Source of the DNA: Tsukamurella conjunctivitidis
Lineage (GTDB): Bacteria; Actinomycetota; Actinomycetes; Mycobacteriales; Mycobacteriaceae
Direction of reading: 5' to 3'
Length of the DNA stretch: 64,000 nucleotides
Assembly: GCF_007858475.1 (NCBI RefSeq)
Contig: NZ_VIGX01000001.1
Span: 1-64,000, forward strand
The notes under the pieces: generated by a model
What the model was told of the DNA's origin: nothing
The model's database searches: none
What the model saw: the letters and a program-made list of their open reading frames with translations, nothing else
Translations under genes and position numbers: made by a program
Part shown: positions 42,723-52,234 of the stretch, piece after piece
Numbering within the stretch: position 1 is the stretch's first letter
How the letters are laid out: each line of letters opens with the position of its first letter

Positions 42723-43919
42723 TCAGGCCGGGGTGGGGCCGATGGTCGCGGTGACCTCGCCGAGTGCGATGCGCGCGCCGCTGGTCCCGGGGGCGCTGGC
42801 GCGCAGGCTGACGACGTCCCCGTCCTCCAGGAAGGTGCGCTCAGTACCGTCGGGCAGGCGCAGCGGTTCCGCGCCGTTCCAGGTGAGTTCGATGAAGGAC
42901 CCGCGCTGATCGCGCTCCGGGCCGGAGACGGTGCCGGAGGCGAACAGGTCGCCGGTGCGCAGGCTTGCGCCGTTCGAGGTCAGGTGCGCGAGCATCTGCG
43001 CGGGCGACCAGTACATCTGGGCGTAGGGCGGGCGGGAGACGATGGTGCCGTGCAGCTCGACCTCCAGATCGATGTCCAGGCCCCAGTTCTCGGTGTCGCG
43101 CAGGTGCGGCAGCGGCTCGGGCGACTGGGTGGGCGTCTCCACGCGGGCCGCCTCCAGCGCCTCGAGGGGCGTGATCCAGTGCGAGATCGAGGTCGCGAAA
43201 CTCTTGCCGAGGAAGGGGCCCAGCGGCACGTACTCCCAGGCCTGGATGTCGCGCGCCGACCAGTCGTTGACGACGCAGACGCCGAAGACGTGCTCAGCGA
43301 AATCCGCCGTGCCCACCGGCTTTCCGAGGTCGCTGCCGGCCCCGACCACGAAGCCGAGCTCGGCCTCGATGTCCAGGCGTACGGACGGACCGAAAGTCGG
43401 GGCGTCGTCCGACGGTGCCTTCCGCTGACCGGCGGGGCGGACCACGGGCGTCCCCGAGGCGACGACGGTGCCCGCGCGGCCGTGGTAGCCGACGGGCAGG
43501 TGCTTCCAGTTCGGCAGCAGCGCGGCGGAATCGGGCCGGAAGAGGCGGCCCAGGTTGGTGGCGTGGTGCTCGCTGGCGTAGAAGTCGACGTAGTCGGCCA
43601 CCTCGAAGGGCAGCTGCAGGGTCACGTCCCCGAGCGCGTACAGGTGCGCAGCACCCTCCCGCGCACGTGCGGGATCGGTGAGCAGCGAGACGATCTCGGC
43701 GCGGGTGGCGCTCCAGGCCCGGCGGCCGCGGGCGAGGAAGGCGTTGAGCGACGGTGCCGCGAACACCGGGTCGCCGAGCGCGGCGGCGAGATCGAGCACG
43801 TGCTCTCCGATGCGCACGCCCGCGCGGGGCGCACCGCCGGTGGGGCGGAAGACGCCGTAGGGCAGGTTCTCGACGCCGAAGCCGGAGTCGGCGGGCACGG
43901 GTGCCCAGGTGGTGGTCAC
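42723..43919 (-). CDS. fahA: Fumarylacetoacetase
   Basis: 398 residues from GTG 43919, overlapping the stop of the preceding gene (GTGA). The N-terminal SH3-like part starts FGVENLPYGVF; the catalytic domain has YVDFYASEHHATNLGRLFRPD, LPVGYHGRAGTVV, the metal site DIEAELGFVVG, the loop FGVCVVNDWSARDIQAWEYVPLGPFLGKSFATSIS and the C-terminal SGTVSGPERDQRGSFIELTW. It hydrolyses fumarylacetoacetate to fumarate and acetoacetate, the last step of tyrosine breakdown. It is the last gene of the hppD-hmgA-unknown-fahA operon. Confidence 0.94.
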   Translation of the reverse strand: MTTTWAPVPADSGFGVENLPYGVFRPTGGAPRAGVRIGEHVLDLAAALGDPVFAAPSLNAFLARGRRAWSATRAEIVSLLTDPARAREGAAHLYALGDVTLQLPFEVADYVDFYASEHHATNLGRLFRPDSAALLPNWKHLPVGYHGRAGTVVASGTPVVRPAGQRKAPSDDAPTFGPSVRLDIEAELGFVVGAGSDLGKPVGTADFAEHVFGVCVVNDWSARDIQAWEYVPLGPFLGKSFATSISHWITPLEALEAARVETPTQSPEPLPHLRDTENWGLDIDLEVELHGTIVSRPPYAQMYWSPAQMLAHLTSNGASLRTGDLFASGTVSGPERDQRGSFIELTWNGAEPLRLPDGTERTFLEDGDVVSLRASAPGTSGARIALGEVTATIGPTPA

Positions 43920-44752
43920 GATCTGTGTCCTTCTCGTTCGGGGGCGACGGGGGCGAGGCCGAGCGCGGCGGTCTCCGCGGGTGGGACCGCGGTGTTGCAG
44001 GAACCGTAAGAGGCGAGGAGCCGACGGGTCGTGGTGACCGATTCGGGTGCGAGCTCCGCGGCCTCCGCGGCCAGCGCCGCGCCGTCGGTGATCGAGAGCG
44101 CCTCGGCGACGTCGTCCCGCCCGCCGTCGAGGGCCGCGCGGGCGGCGCCGACGACGAGGTTGAGGAAGCCGTGATGCACGAAGCCGGTGCGCGGATCCCG
44201 ATGCCGCACGGCGTGATGCAACCCCGCGGTCGCCTTGACGGGCACTCCGGCGGCGGCCGCGACGAGCAGCGCCTCGGCCACGTGGGTGGGCGACGGGAAC
44301 ATCTCGGCCCGGACGCCGCCGCAGCGGATCTTCAGTCCCGCGCCGAGCCCCGTCAGCGCGGTGGCCAGCCGCGGGGTGTCGGCGCGCTCGACGGGCTCGA
44401 CGAAGACCGCTGCGCCGCACGTGGACGCGGCCCGTACCTCGGCGCCGAGTCGGCCGGGATCGGCGGCGAACTCGACCAGCGCGATGCGCAGCCGTGGATC
44501 GGCCTCGACCACGGCCGCCGCTGCGGACAGCGCCGTGCCGGAGCCGATGAGACCCAGCGTGATCCGGTCGCTCCCCGTGAGCGCCGCGCGGAGTTCGTCG
44601 ATCCGGGCGGCGGGGCACAGGAAGCGGTGCGTGAGCATCGGCTCACCGGCGGCGAGGTCCCGGCGGTGCCGGGCGACGGCCTCCGCCATCGGGAGCGCCG
44701 TCGGCGGGAACAGGCCGGCGTCGTCCACCAGCCCGGCGAGCAGCGCGCTCAC
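43916..44752 (-). CDS. Protein of unknown function between hmgA and fahA
   Basis: 278 residues, GTG 44752; it overlaps hmgA at its start and fahA at its end, four bases each. I do not recognise a named family. Visible features: DDAGLFPPTALPMAEAVARH at the start, alternating hydrophobic strands and helices that suggest a TIM barrel (RITLGLIG, RLRIALVEFA, AAVFVEP), a GLKIRCGG segment, PVKATAGLHHAVRHRD and TGFVHHGFLNLVVGAA, with Lys, two adjacent His and a Cys that look conserved-type. The VKATAGLHH stretch recalls class I aldolase VKASGG motifs. Since the pathway step between HmgA and FahA (maleylacetoacetate isomerisation) has no gene here, it may do that or support it. This is inference from context. 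Confidence 0.7.
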   Translation of the reverse strand: MSALLAGLVDDAGLFPPTALPMAEAVARHRRDLAAGEPMLTHRFLCPAARIDELRAALTGSDRITLGLIGSGTALSAAAAVVEADPRLRIALVEFAADPGRLGAEVRAASTCGAAVFVEPVERADTPRLATALTGLGAGLKIRCGGVRAEMFPSPTHVAEALLVAAAAGVPVKATAGLHHAVRHRDPRTGFVHHGFLNLVVGAARAALDGGRDDVAEALSITDGAALAAEAAELAPESVTTTRRLLASYGSCNTAVPPAETAALGLAPVAPEREGHRS

Positions 44753-45945
44753 CGGGACCAGCTGCGGTAGTAGACACCGTCGTCCGTGGCCCGCGCGCCC
44801 TCACCCAGCTGCAGCGGCGCGAAGGTGTCGACCATGACGGCCAGCTCGTCGAACCGCTCGAGGCCGATGCTGCCCTCCATCGCGCCCGGCTGCGGGCCGT
44901 GGGCGTGCCCGCCCGGGTGCAACGAGATCGAGCCGGGCCCGATGCCCGTGCCCTTGCGCGCCTCGTAGTCGCCGGCCACGTAGAACATCACCTCGTCCGA
45001 GTCGACGTTGGAATGGTAGTAGGGCACCGGGATCGAGAGCGGGTGGTAGTCGACCTTGCGCGGCACGAAGTTGCAGATCACGAAGCCGTTGCCCTCGAAG
45101 ACCTGGTGCACCGGCGGCGGCTGGTGCACCCGTCCCGTGATCGGCTCGAAGTCCTCCACGTTGAACGTGTAGGGGTACAGGCAGCCGTCCCAGCCGACCA
45201 CGTCGAACGGGTGCGTGGGCACCGTGTACCGCGTGCCGCCGACGTCGCTGCCGGAGCGGTGCTTGACCAGTACCTCCACGTCGGTGCCCTCGCGCAGCAG
45301 GGGCTCCGACGGTCCGTGCAGGTCCCGCTCGCAGAACGGGGCGTGCTCCAGGAGCTGCCCGTACCGCGAGAGATACCGCTTCGGTGGCGCGATGTGGCCG
45401 CCGCCCCCGCCGCACGCCTCGATGACGTAGGCGCGCACCGTCGTTCCCTCGGTGGGGAGCCAGCGATGCGTGGTGGCCCGGGGCATCAGCACGTAGTCGC
45501 CGGTGCGGAACGCGAGCGCGCCGAAGACCGTCTCGACGACTCCGGAGCCCTCCTCGATGTACACGCACTCGTCGCCGATAGCGTTGCGGTACAGGGGTGA
45601 CGGTGCCCCCGCGACCACGTAGGAGATCCGAACGTCCGTGTTGCCCAGCACCAGCCGGCGGCCGGTGACGGCATCCGCGGCCCGCGCCGCCGCATCGTCG
45701 AACAGCTCGTGCAGGCGCAGGTGCCGGGGCAGGAGCGGGGCGTTGGGCTGCAGGCTCAGGTCGCCGGGTTCCCACGGCTCGGCCGAGGTGATGGCCGACG
45801 GGATGCCCCGGTGGTAGAGCAGCGAGGAATCGGAGGAGAAGCCCTCCTCGCCGACGAGTTCCTCGTAGTACAGCTCGCCGCCGTCGCGCCGGAACTGGGT
45901 GTGCCGCTTGGGCGGAATCGTGCCGACACTGCGGTAGTAGGCCAT
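44749..45945 (-). CDS. hmgA: Homogentisate 1,2-dioxygenase
   Basis: 398 residues, ATG 45945. Starts MAYYRSVGTIPPKRHTQFR; the jelly-roll core contains YIEEGSGVVETVFGALAFRTGDYVLMPRATTHRW, and the iron ligands are expected in PVPYYHSNVDSDEVMFYVAGDY (His, Glu) and ISLHPGGHAHGPQPGAMEGS (His). DVVGWDGCLYPYTFNVEDFEPITGRVHQPPP is the other strongly conserved block. The enzyme opens the homogentisate ring to maleylacetoacetate. It is slightly shorter than the ~440-residue proteobacterial form, as in other actinomycetes. It lies 27 bp after hppD in one operon. Confidence 0.95.
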   Translation of the reverse strand: MAYYRSVGTIPPKRHTQFRRDGGELYYEELVGEEGFSSDSSLLYHRGIPSAITSAEPWEPGDLSLQPNAPLLPRHLRLHELFDDAAARAADAVTGRRLVLGNTDVRISYVVAGAPSPLYRNAIGDECVYIEEGSGVVETVFGALAFRTGDYVLMPRATTHRWLPTEGTTVRAYVIEACGGGGGHIAPPKRYLSRYGQLLEHAPFCERDLHGPSEPLLREGTDVEVLVKHRSGSDVGGTRYTVPTHPFDVVGWDGCLYPYTFNVEDFEPITGRVHQPPPVHQVFEGNGFVICNFVPRKVDYHPLSIPVPYYHSNVDSDEVMFYVAGDYEARKGTGIGPGSISLHPGGHAHGPQPGAMEGSIGLERFDELAVMVDTFAPLQLGEGARATDDGVYYRSWSR

Positions 45946-45972
45946 CGGAACCCTCCTGGAGGTGGTGTCGGA

Positions 45973-47891
<1,919 letters not shown>

Positions 47892-48024
47892 CCAGATCCA
47901 CGGCGGGACGCTGTGCATGCGGTGCGCATTCTGTCCGTTCGTCCGGCGGAGCGTTGCTCGCGAGGGCGGGCCGGTTCGACAGTGATCGGGTTCACATCGG
48001 CATTCCGCGTCCCCCAGGAGCGAC

Positions 48025-49251
48025 ATGAAGCAGCTGCTCACCCGGTTCGAAGCGAAGGCGCCCGAGGTGGTCTTCGAATGGCACGATCCCGAGACCTCCG
48101 CGCGGGGCTGGACGGTGATCAACTCGTTGCGGGGCGGCGCGGCCGACGGCGGCACCCGCATGCGGCGGGGCCTCGACCGCCGCGAGGTGGAGTCGCTCGC
48201 GAAGACCATGGAGGTGAAGTTCACCGTCGCGGGGCCGGCGATCGGCGGCGCCAAATCGGGGATCGACTTCGACCCGACGGACCCGCGCAAGGACGAGGTG
48301 CTGCGGCGCTGGTTCAAGGCGGTCACGCCGTTGCTCAAGGCGTACTACGGCACCGGCGGCGACCTCAACGTCGACGAGAAGTCGGAGGTCGTTCCGATCA
48401 CGGAGAGCTACGGCCTGTGGCACCCGCAAGAAGGAGTGGTCAACGGCCACTTCGCTTCCGACGGCCGCGACCACGTGCAGCGCGTCGGCCAATTGCGGCT
48501 CGGGATCGCGAAGATCGTGGAGGACCCGCGGTTCACACCCGATCACGGGCGGCGGTACTCCGTGGCCGACCTCATCACCGGCTGGGGCGTCGCGGAATCC
48601 GTGCGGCACTACTACCGCGTCTACGGCGGCTCCCTCGAGGGCAAACGCGTGATCGTGCAGGGGTGGGGCAACGTCGGCGCCGCGGCCGCGTACTACGCGG
48701 CGCAGGCGGGAGCGCAGATCGTCGGCATCCTGGACCGCGACGGCGGGCTGGTCCGGCCCGAGGGGATCAGCGCGGACGAGATCACCGATCTCTTCCTCGC
48801 CAAGCGGGGCAACCGGTTGGTCTCCGATGAGCTGCTGACCGCCGAGGAGGCGGGCGAGCGGATCTGGTCGATCGGCGCCGAGGTCTTCCTCCCGTGCGCC
48901 GCATCGCGTCTCGTCACCCGCGCGCAGGTCGACGCGATGATCGACGCGGGTCTCGACGTGGTCGCCTCCGGGGCCAACGTGCCCTTCGCCGACCCCGAGA
49001 TCTTCTACGGGCCGGTGTACGAGCACGCCGACCGGTGCGTCGCCGTGGTGCCCGACTTCATCGCGAACTGCGGGATGGCCCGCGCCTTCGCGATGCTCAT
49101 GGAGGGCGAGGTCGAGGTCTCGGACGAAGCGATCTTCGGCGACGTCTCGCGCACCATCGGCACCGCGCTCGAACGCTGCCGTGCCCGGTCCGCGAGCACG
49201 ACCCTGGTGGCCGCCACCGCTTTCGAGATCGCGCTCGATCAGCTGGTCTGA
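48025..49251 (+). CDS. Glu/Leu/Phe/Val dehydrogenase family protein
   Basis: 408 residues, ATG 48025. The substrate domain has GGAADGGTRMRRGLDRREVESLAKTMEVKFTVAGPAIGGAKSGIDFDP, with catalytic Lys in GGAKSG and a further Lys in MEVKFTV; the NAD domain has RVIVQGWGNVGAAAAYYAAQAGAQIVGILDRDGGLV and VVASGANVPFADPEIF. It deaminates an amino acid oxidatively. The preference cannot be fixed by eye: sequence around TGGDLNVDEKSEVV differs from hexameric glutamate dehydrogenases. Location beside the tyrosine operon and its regulator makes phenylalanine or tyrosine deamination attractive, but a glutamate enzyme is possible. Confidence 0.8.
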   Translation: MKQLLTRFEAKAPEVVFEWHDPETSARGWTVINSLRGGAADGGTRMRRGLDRREVESLAKTMEVKFTVAGPAIGGAKSGIDFDPTDPRKDEVLRRWFKAVTPLLKAYYGTGGDLNVDEKSEVVPITESYGLWHPQEGVVNGHFASDGRDHVQRVGQLRLGIAKIVEDPRFTPDHGRRYSVADLITGWGVAESVRHYYRVYGGSLEGKRVIVQGWGNVGAAAAYYAAQAGAQIVGILDRDGGLVRPEGISADEITDLFLAKRGNRLVSDELLTAEEAGERIWSIGAEVFLPCAASRLVTRAQVDAMIDAGLDVVASGANVPFADPEIFYGPVYEHADRCVAVVPDFIANCGMARAFAMLMEGEVEVSDEAIFGDVSRTIGTALERCRARSASTTLVAATAFEIALDQLV

Positions 49252-49283
49252 CGGGGCGCGAGCATCGGCCGAGCGCGCCGGCG

Positions 49284-50795
49284 CTACATGCGGCGCAGTT
49301 CGGGCCAGAGCCGGGACCACGGTGCCCGCGGGTGGCAGAGCCGGATGTCCACACCGGTCGACGCGGTGGGGAAGCCCAGCCGGTAGTCGAACCGCCGGAG
49401 CGTGCGGGCCCGGTCGCACATGTCGTCCTGCAGGTCGGCGTCGGAGTTGATGACGCGGAGCACCGTCGTCGCCGAATCCTCGGGTTCGCCGAAGAAGCCG
49501 TAGCCGCGGCTCGGGCTGAACACCGGAGGCAGGCCGCTGCCGTAGTACTGCAGAGCGGACGCCTGCCAGTAGGAGCTGGCGACGATCGCCTGCGGTCGTT
49601 CGCCCTCAGGCAGTGCCGTGATCGACTCCTCGACCGCGCGGGTCAGCTCGGGCCAGCCGAACTGGCCGTACACGGAGATCTGCATGCCCGCCTCCATCAC
49701 CGACTTCGGTTCGGTGATCTCCGATTCGGGCGTGAACGGCAGGCTCACGACGATGGATCCGATCGCGAGGATCGACAGCGGCGCGGTGACCGCCAGTCGC
49801 AGTTTCGGCGCGGGGAGCGCCTCGAACGCGACGGCGCCGGCGGCGATGATCACCGGCAGCATGCCGCCGGGGTAGTACGGCCGACCCGCGGTGGCGATGA
49901 AGACGAGCACCAGCAGGACGAACGCGGGCGCCAAGAACCGGTAGGGGCGGAACCGATCCGACCGCAGCAGTGCGTAGAGGCCGTAGAGCAGGAGTAGTGC
50001 GCCGAGCACGCCGGCGGTGAGCAACATGATCGGGACGAAGGCGATGCGCCCGCCCGCGTACTGGCTCTCCTCGGCCACCTGACTCGTGAGTTGCAGATAG
50101 GGCCATCCGCGCTCGGCCTGCCAGAGCAGCGCGGGGACCATCGTGATCACGGTGAACGCGCCACCGGCCCACAGCGCCGGGCGCCGCCAGAGTTCCCGCG
50201 GGCCCCAGATCAGGGACGCGACGATCACGCACCCCCAGAAGACGGGGATCAGCCACTTGACCTGCATGTCGATCGCGGTGACGACGCCCGCGGCGAACAG
50301 GAGCCGGTCCTGCCGGGTACGCACCCAGCGCACCACCAGCCAGGTGATGGCGACCCACAGCGGGGTGTCGATCGCGTTGGTGGCGAGCAGAGAGGACTGC
50401 AGCAGCAGGAACGTGGACGTGGCGTACGCGCCCGCGGTGAGGGTCTGCGCGAAGCGACCGCCGCCCAGTTCGCGGGCGATCAACGCCGACAGCAGGATCC
50501 CGACCAGCGTGATGAGCACCGATGGCAGGCGGAAGAGCACCAGGGAATCGCCGGGCATCGCGTCGCCGAGAAGCGCGAGCAGCGGCAGGATCGGCCCCTG
50601 GTCGGCGTAGCTCACGGACAGGTGGTGGCCGGCGGCGATGAAGTACAGCTCGTCGCCGAAGAGGTGGTACTTGCTCGCACCGAACGCCGCGGCGACCGCG
50701 CTCACGGCGAGGACGGGCACGAGGGTGCTCCACGCGATCGGGGCGGGGTCGACGGTGTCGGTGCGATCGGCGGGGGCGGACGTGGTCTCAGTCAT
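49284..50795 (-). CDS. GT39 (ArnT-like) membrane glycosyltransferase
   Basis: 503 residues with about ten to twelve membrane helices. The first loop contains FGDELYFIAAGHHLSVSYADQGPILPLLALLG, where GDELYF carries the acidic GT-C motif and DQGPILP is typical of PMT-like proteins. LLATNAIDTPLWVAITWLVVRW and VKWLIPVFWGC follow; a soluble C-terminal domain ends DIRLCHPRAPWSRLWPELRR. Such proteins transfer sugars from polyprenyl phosphate to lipids or proteins at the outer face of the membrane. The start (50795) overlaps the tetR stop by eight bases, so both are cotranscribed and the TetR repressor likely controls the transferase. Confidence 0.82.
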   Translation of the reverse strand: MTETTSAPADRTDTVDPAPIAWSTLVPVLAVSAVAAAFGASKYHLFGDELYFIAAGHHLSVSYADQGPILPLLALLGDAMPGDSLVLFRLPSVLITLVGILLSALIARELGGGRFAQTLTAGAYATSTFLLLQSSLLATNAIDTPLWVAITWLVVRWVRTRQDRLLFAAGVVTAIDMQVKWLIPVFWGCVIVASLIWGPRELWRRPALWAGGAFTVITMVPALLWQAERGWPYLQLTSQVAEESQYAGGRIAFVPIMLLTAGVLGALLLLYGLYALLRSDRFRPYRFLAPAFVLLVLVFIATAGRPYYPGGMLPVIIAAGAVAFEALPAPKLRLAVTAPLSILAIGSIVVSLPFTPESEITEPKSVMEAGMQISVYGQFGWPELTRAVEESITALPEGERPQAIVASSYWQASALQYYGSGLPPVFSPSRGYGFFGEPEDSATTVLRVINSDADLQDDMCDRARTLRRFDYRLGFPTASTGVDIRLCHPRAPWSRLWPELRRM

Positions 50796-51456
50796 CGGTG
50801 TCCTCCGACGGTACGAGGGGTGCGGGTCCGTGCGGCGAGGGCTGCACCGCTGCGAGGAAGGTCCGGATCATCTGATCGGCGTGGGCGTCGATGTCGAACG
50901 CGGATTCGCGGGCGGCCCGGCCGGCGGCGCCGTCGATCGCGTCGCGGATCAGACGGGCCATGATCGTGGGCTCGAACTCGGCGGAGAACTCGCCGGATTC
51001 CTGCCCGTCGCGCAGTATCCCGGCGAGCGGCGCGAGCATCTCCTTCTCGCCGTCGCTCGGGCTGAAGGCCGGGGTGCCGTCCGGGTTCCGCAGGTTGAGA
51101 ACCACTTCGACCATGGCGCCGAGGAATCTGCGTTGCTCCTTGATGTACTCGAGGTTGGTGGCGATGTAGGTGCGCAGGATGTCGGTCGCGGTGTGCTGCT
51201 CGGCGAGGCGCGGGCCCATGAACTCCGCTCCGGCCACGAACAGTTGGATCACGACCTGTCGCATCAGGTCGTCCTTGCCGTCGAAGTGATAGGAGATCAC
51301 GCCCTTCGAGATCCCGGCCTGCTGCGCGATGCGGGAGAGGGTGGCGCGGCCGTAGCCCTCGTCGGCGAGGACTTCGACCGCCGCGGCGATGATCTGGCGG
51401 CGGCGAGCCTCTTCGATGAACGATCTCTGGCCGCTCGTCTCATTTTCTGGCCGCAT
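50788..51456 (-). CDS. TetR family transcriptional regulator
   Basis: 222 residues from ATG 51456. HTH at residues 12-65: FIEEARRRQIIAAAVEVLADEGYGRATLSRIAQQAGISKGVISYHFDGKDDLM. The ligand domain includes LRTYIATNLEYIKEQRRFLGAMVEVVLNLRN. ATG lies within a 26-bp partial palindrome, the probable autoregulatory operator. It precedes and overlaps the GT39 gene. The inducer is unknown. Confidence 0.9.
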   Translation of the reverse strand: MRPENETSGQRSFIEEARRRQIIAAAVEVLADEGYGRATLSRIAQQAGISKGVISYHFDGKDDLMRQVVIQLFVAGAEFMGPRLAEQHTATDILRTYIATNLEYIKEQRRFLGAMVEVVLNLRNPDGTPAFSPSDGEKEMLAPLAGILRDGQESGEFSAEFEPTIMARLIRDAIDGAAGRAARESAFDIDAHADQMIRTFLAAVQPSPHGPAPLVPSEDTDD

Positions 51457-51467
51457 GGTCAAAAAAT
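51442..51467. promoter_or_regulatory. 26-bp partial palindrome over the tetR start, candidate operator
   Basis: Pattern ATTTTnTGnCC - four bases - GGnCAnAAAAT, symmetrical at 18 of 26 positions, covering the tetR ATG (51454-51456). An outer repeat TTCTGGCCG / CGGCCAGAA (51445-51453 and 51476-51484) overlaps it. The unusually A/T-rich arms stand out from the G+C-rich surroundings. Typical autoregulation site for TetR proteins. Confidence 0.55.
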
Positions 51468-51602
51468 AGCACGCACGGCCAGAATCGTCGACCCCGATCC
51501 GCTGCTCCCGCCCCGCTAGGGAGCGCGGGGGACGGGACGGCACGGGGCGAGGCGGGGCGGGGGCGGGCGACGGGCGGGAGCGCGTGGGCGGGTGGCGACG
51601 AA

Positions 51603-51636
51603 AAACGGGGCCCTCCGCGAGCGGAGGACCCCGTTT
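51603..51636 (-). terminator. Intrinsic terminator of the ferritin gene
   Basis: On the minus strand the stem is AAACGGGG, then GCGGAG/CTCCGC near the loop, closing with CCCCGTTTTT: a strong hairpin followed by five T, 24 bp after the ferritin stop. It faces the tetR promoter and isolates the two units. Confidence 0.85.
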
Positions 51637-51660
51637 CCCGGGCTGCAATAGGTGGCTTGA

Positions 51661-52164
51661 TCAGGCCTCGGTGGTGCGCGTCGGGCGCGAGCCCAGCTCC
51701 TCGTCGAGACGCAGGAGGCCGGGGCCGTCACCGTCGATCAGCTTGAGGCGGCCGACGATCTCGCTGACCGTCGCCTCTTCCTCGACCTGCTCGTTGACGA
51801 ACCACTGGATGAGGCTCTTCGAGTCGATGTCGTCGTTCGCGGCCCGGTACAGGTCGCGGATCGAATCCGACACGCGGCGCTCGTGTTCCAGCGCGACGTT
51901 GAAGACGTCCAGGACGGTCTTCACGTCCACCTTCGGGGCGGCCGAGGCGCCGATCTTCGGGTGGTTGTCGCGGTCCGAGAGGTGATCGATCCACTTGTTG
52001 GCGTGGACGATCTCCTCGTCGGCCTGGTGCCGCAGCCATGCCGCGATGCCCGGCAGATCACGGATCTCCATCTCGATGGCCAACTGCCGGTAGACCAGCG
52101 AGGCCTCGAACTCGAGCGTGATCTGATCGTTGAACTTCTCTTCGAGTGCATCCGTGAGCTTCAT
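51661..52164 (-). CDS. Ferritin (BfrB-like)
   Basis: 167 residues from ATG 52164. Four-helix ferritin: LTDALEEKFNDQITLEFEASLVYRQLAIEMEIRDLPGIAAWLRHQADEEIVHANKWIDHL carries the ferroxidase-site Glu residues and the EEIVHA motif; later VFNVALEHERRVSDSIRDLYRAANDDIDSKSLIQWFVNEQVEEEATV supplies the remaining ligands. No heme-binding Met of bacterioferritin is obvious. It stores iron as ferric mineral in the cytoplasm. A 19-bp iron box lies 79-97 bp upstream, as in mycobacterial bfrB, which IdeR activates when iron is sufficient. A good terminator follows. Confidence 0.92.
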   Translation of the reverse strand: MKLTDALEEKFNDQITLEFEASLVYRQLAIEMEIRDLPGIAAWLRHQADEEIVHANKWIDHLSDRDNHPKIGASAAPKVDVKTVLDVFNVALEHERRVSDSIRDLYRAANDDIDSKSLIQWFVNEQVEEEATVSEIVGRLKLIDGDGPGLLRLDEELGSRPTRTTEA

Positions 52165-52234
52165 GGGACCGACTCTAGAACCGTTCCAGCGATCGTGCAA
52201 CGCAGGCAAGGCGACCCTTTGTGCAGGTCAGGGG

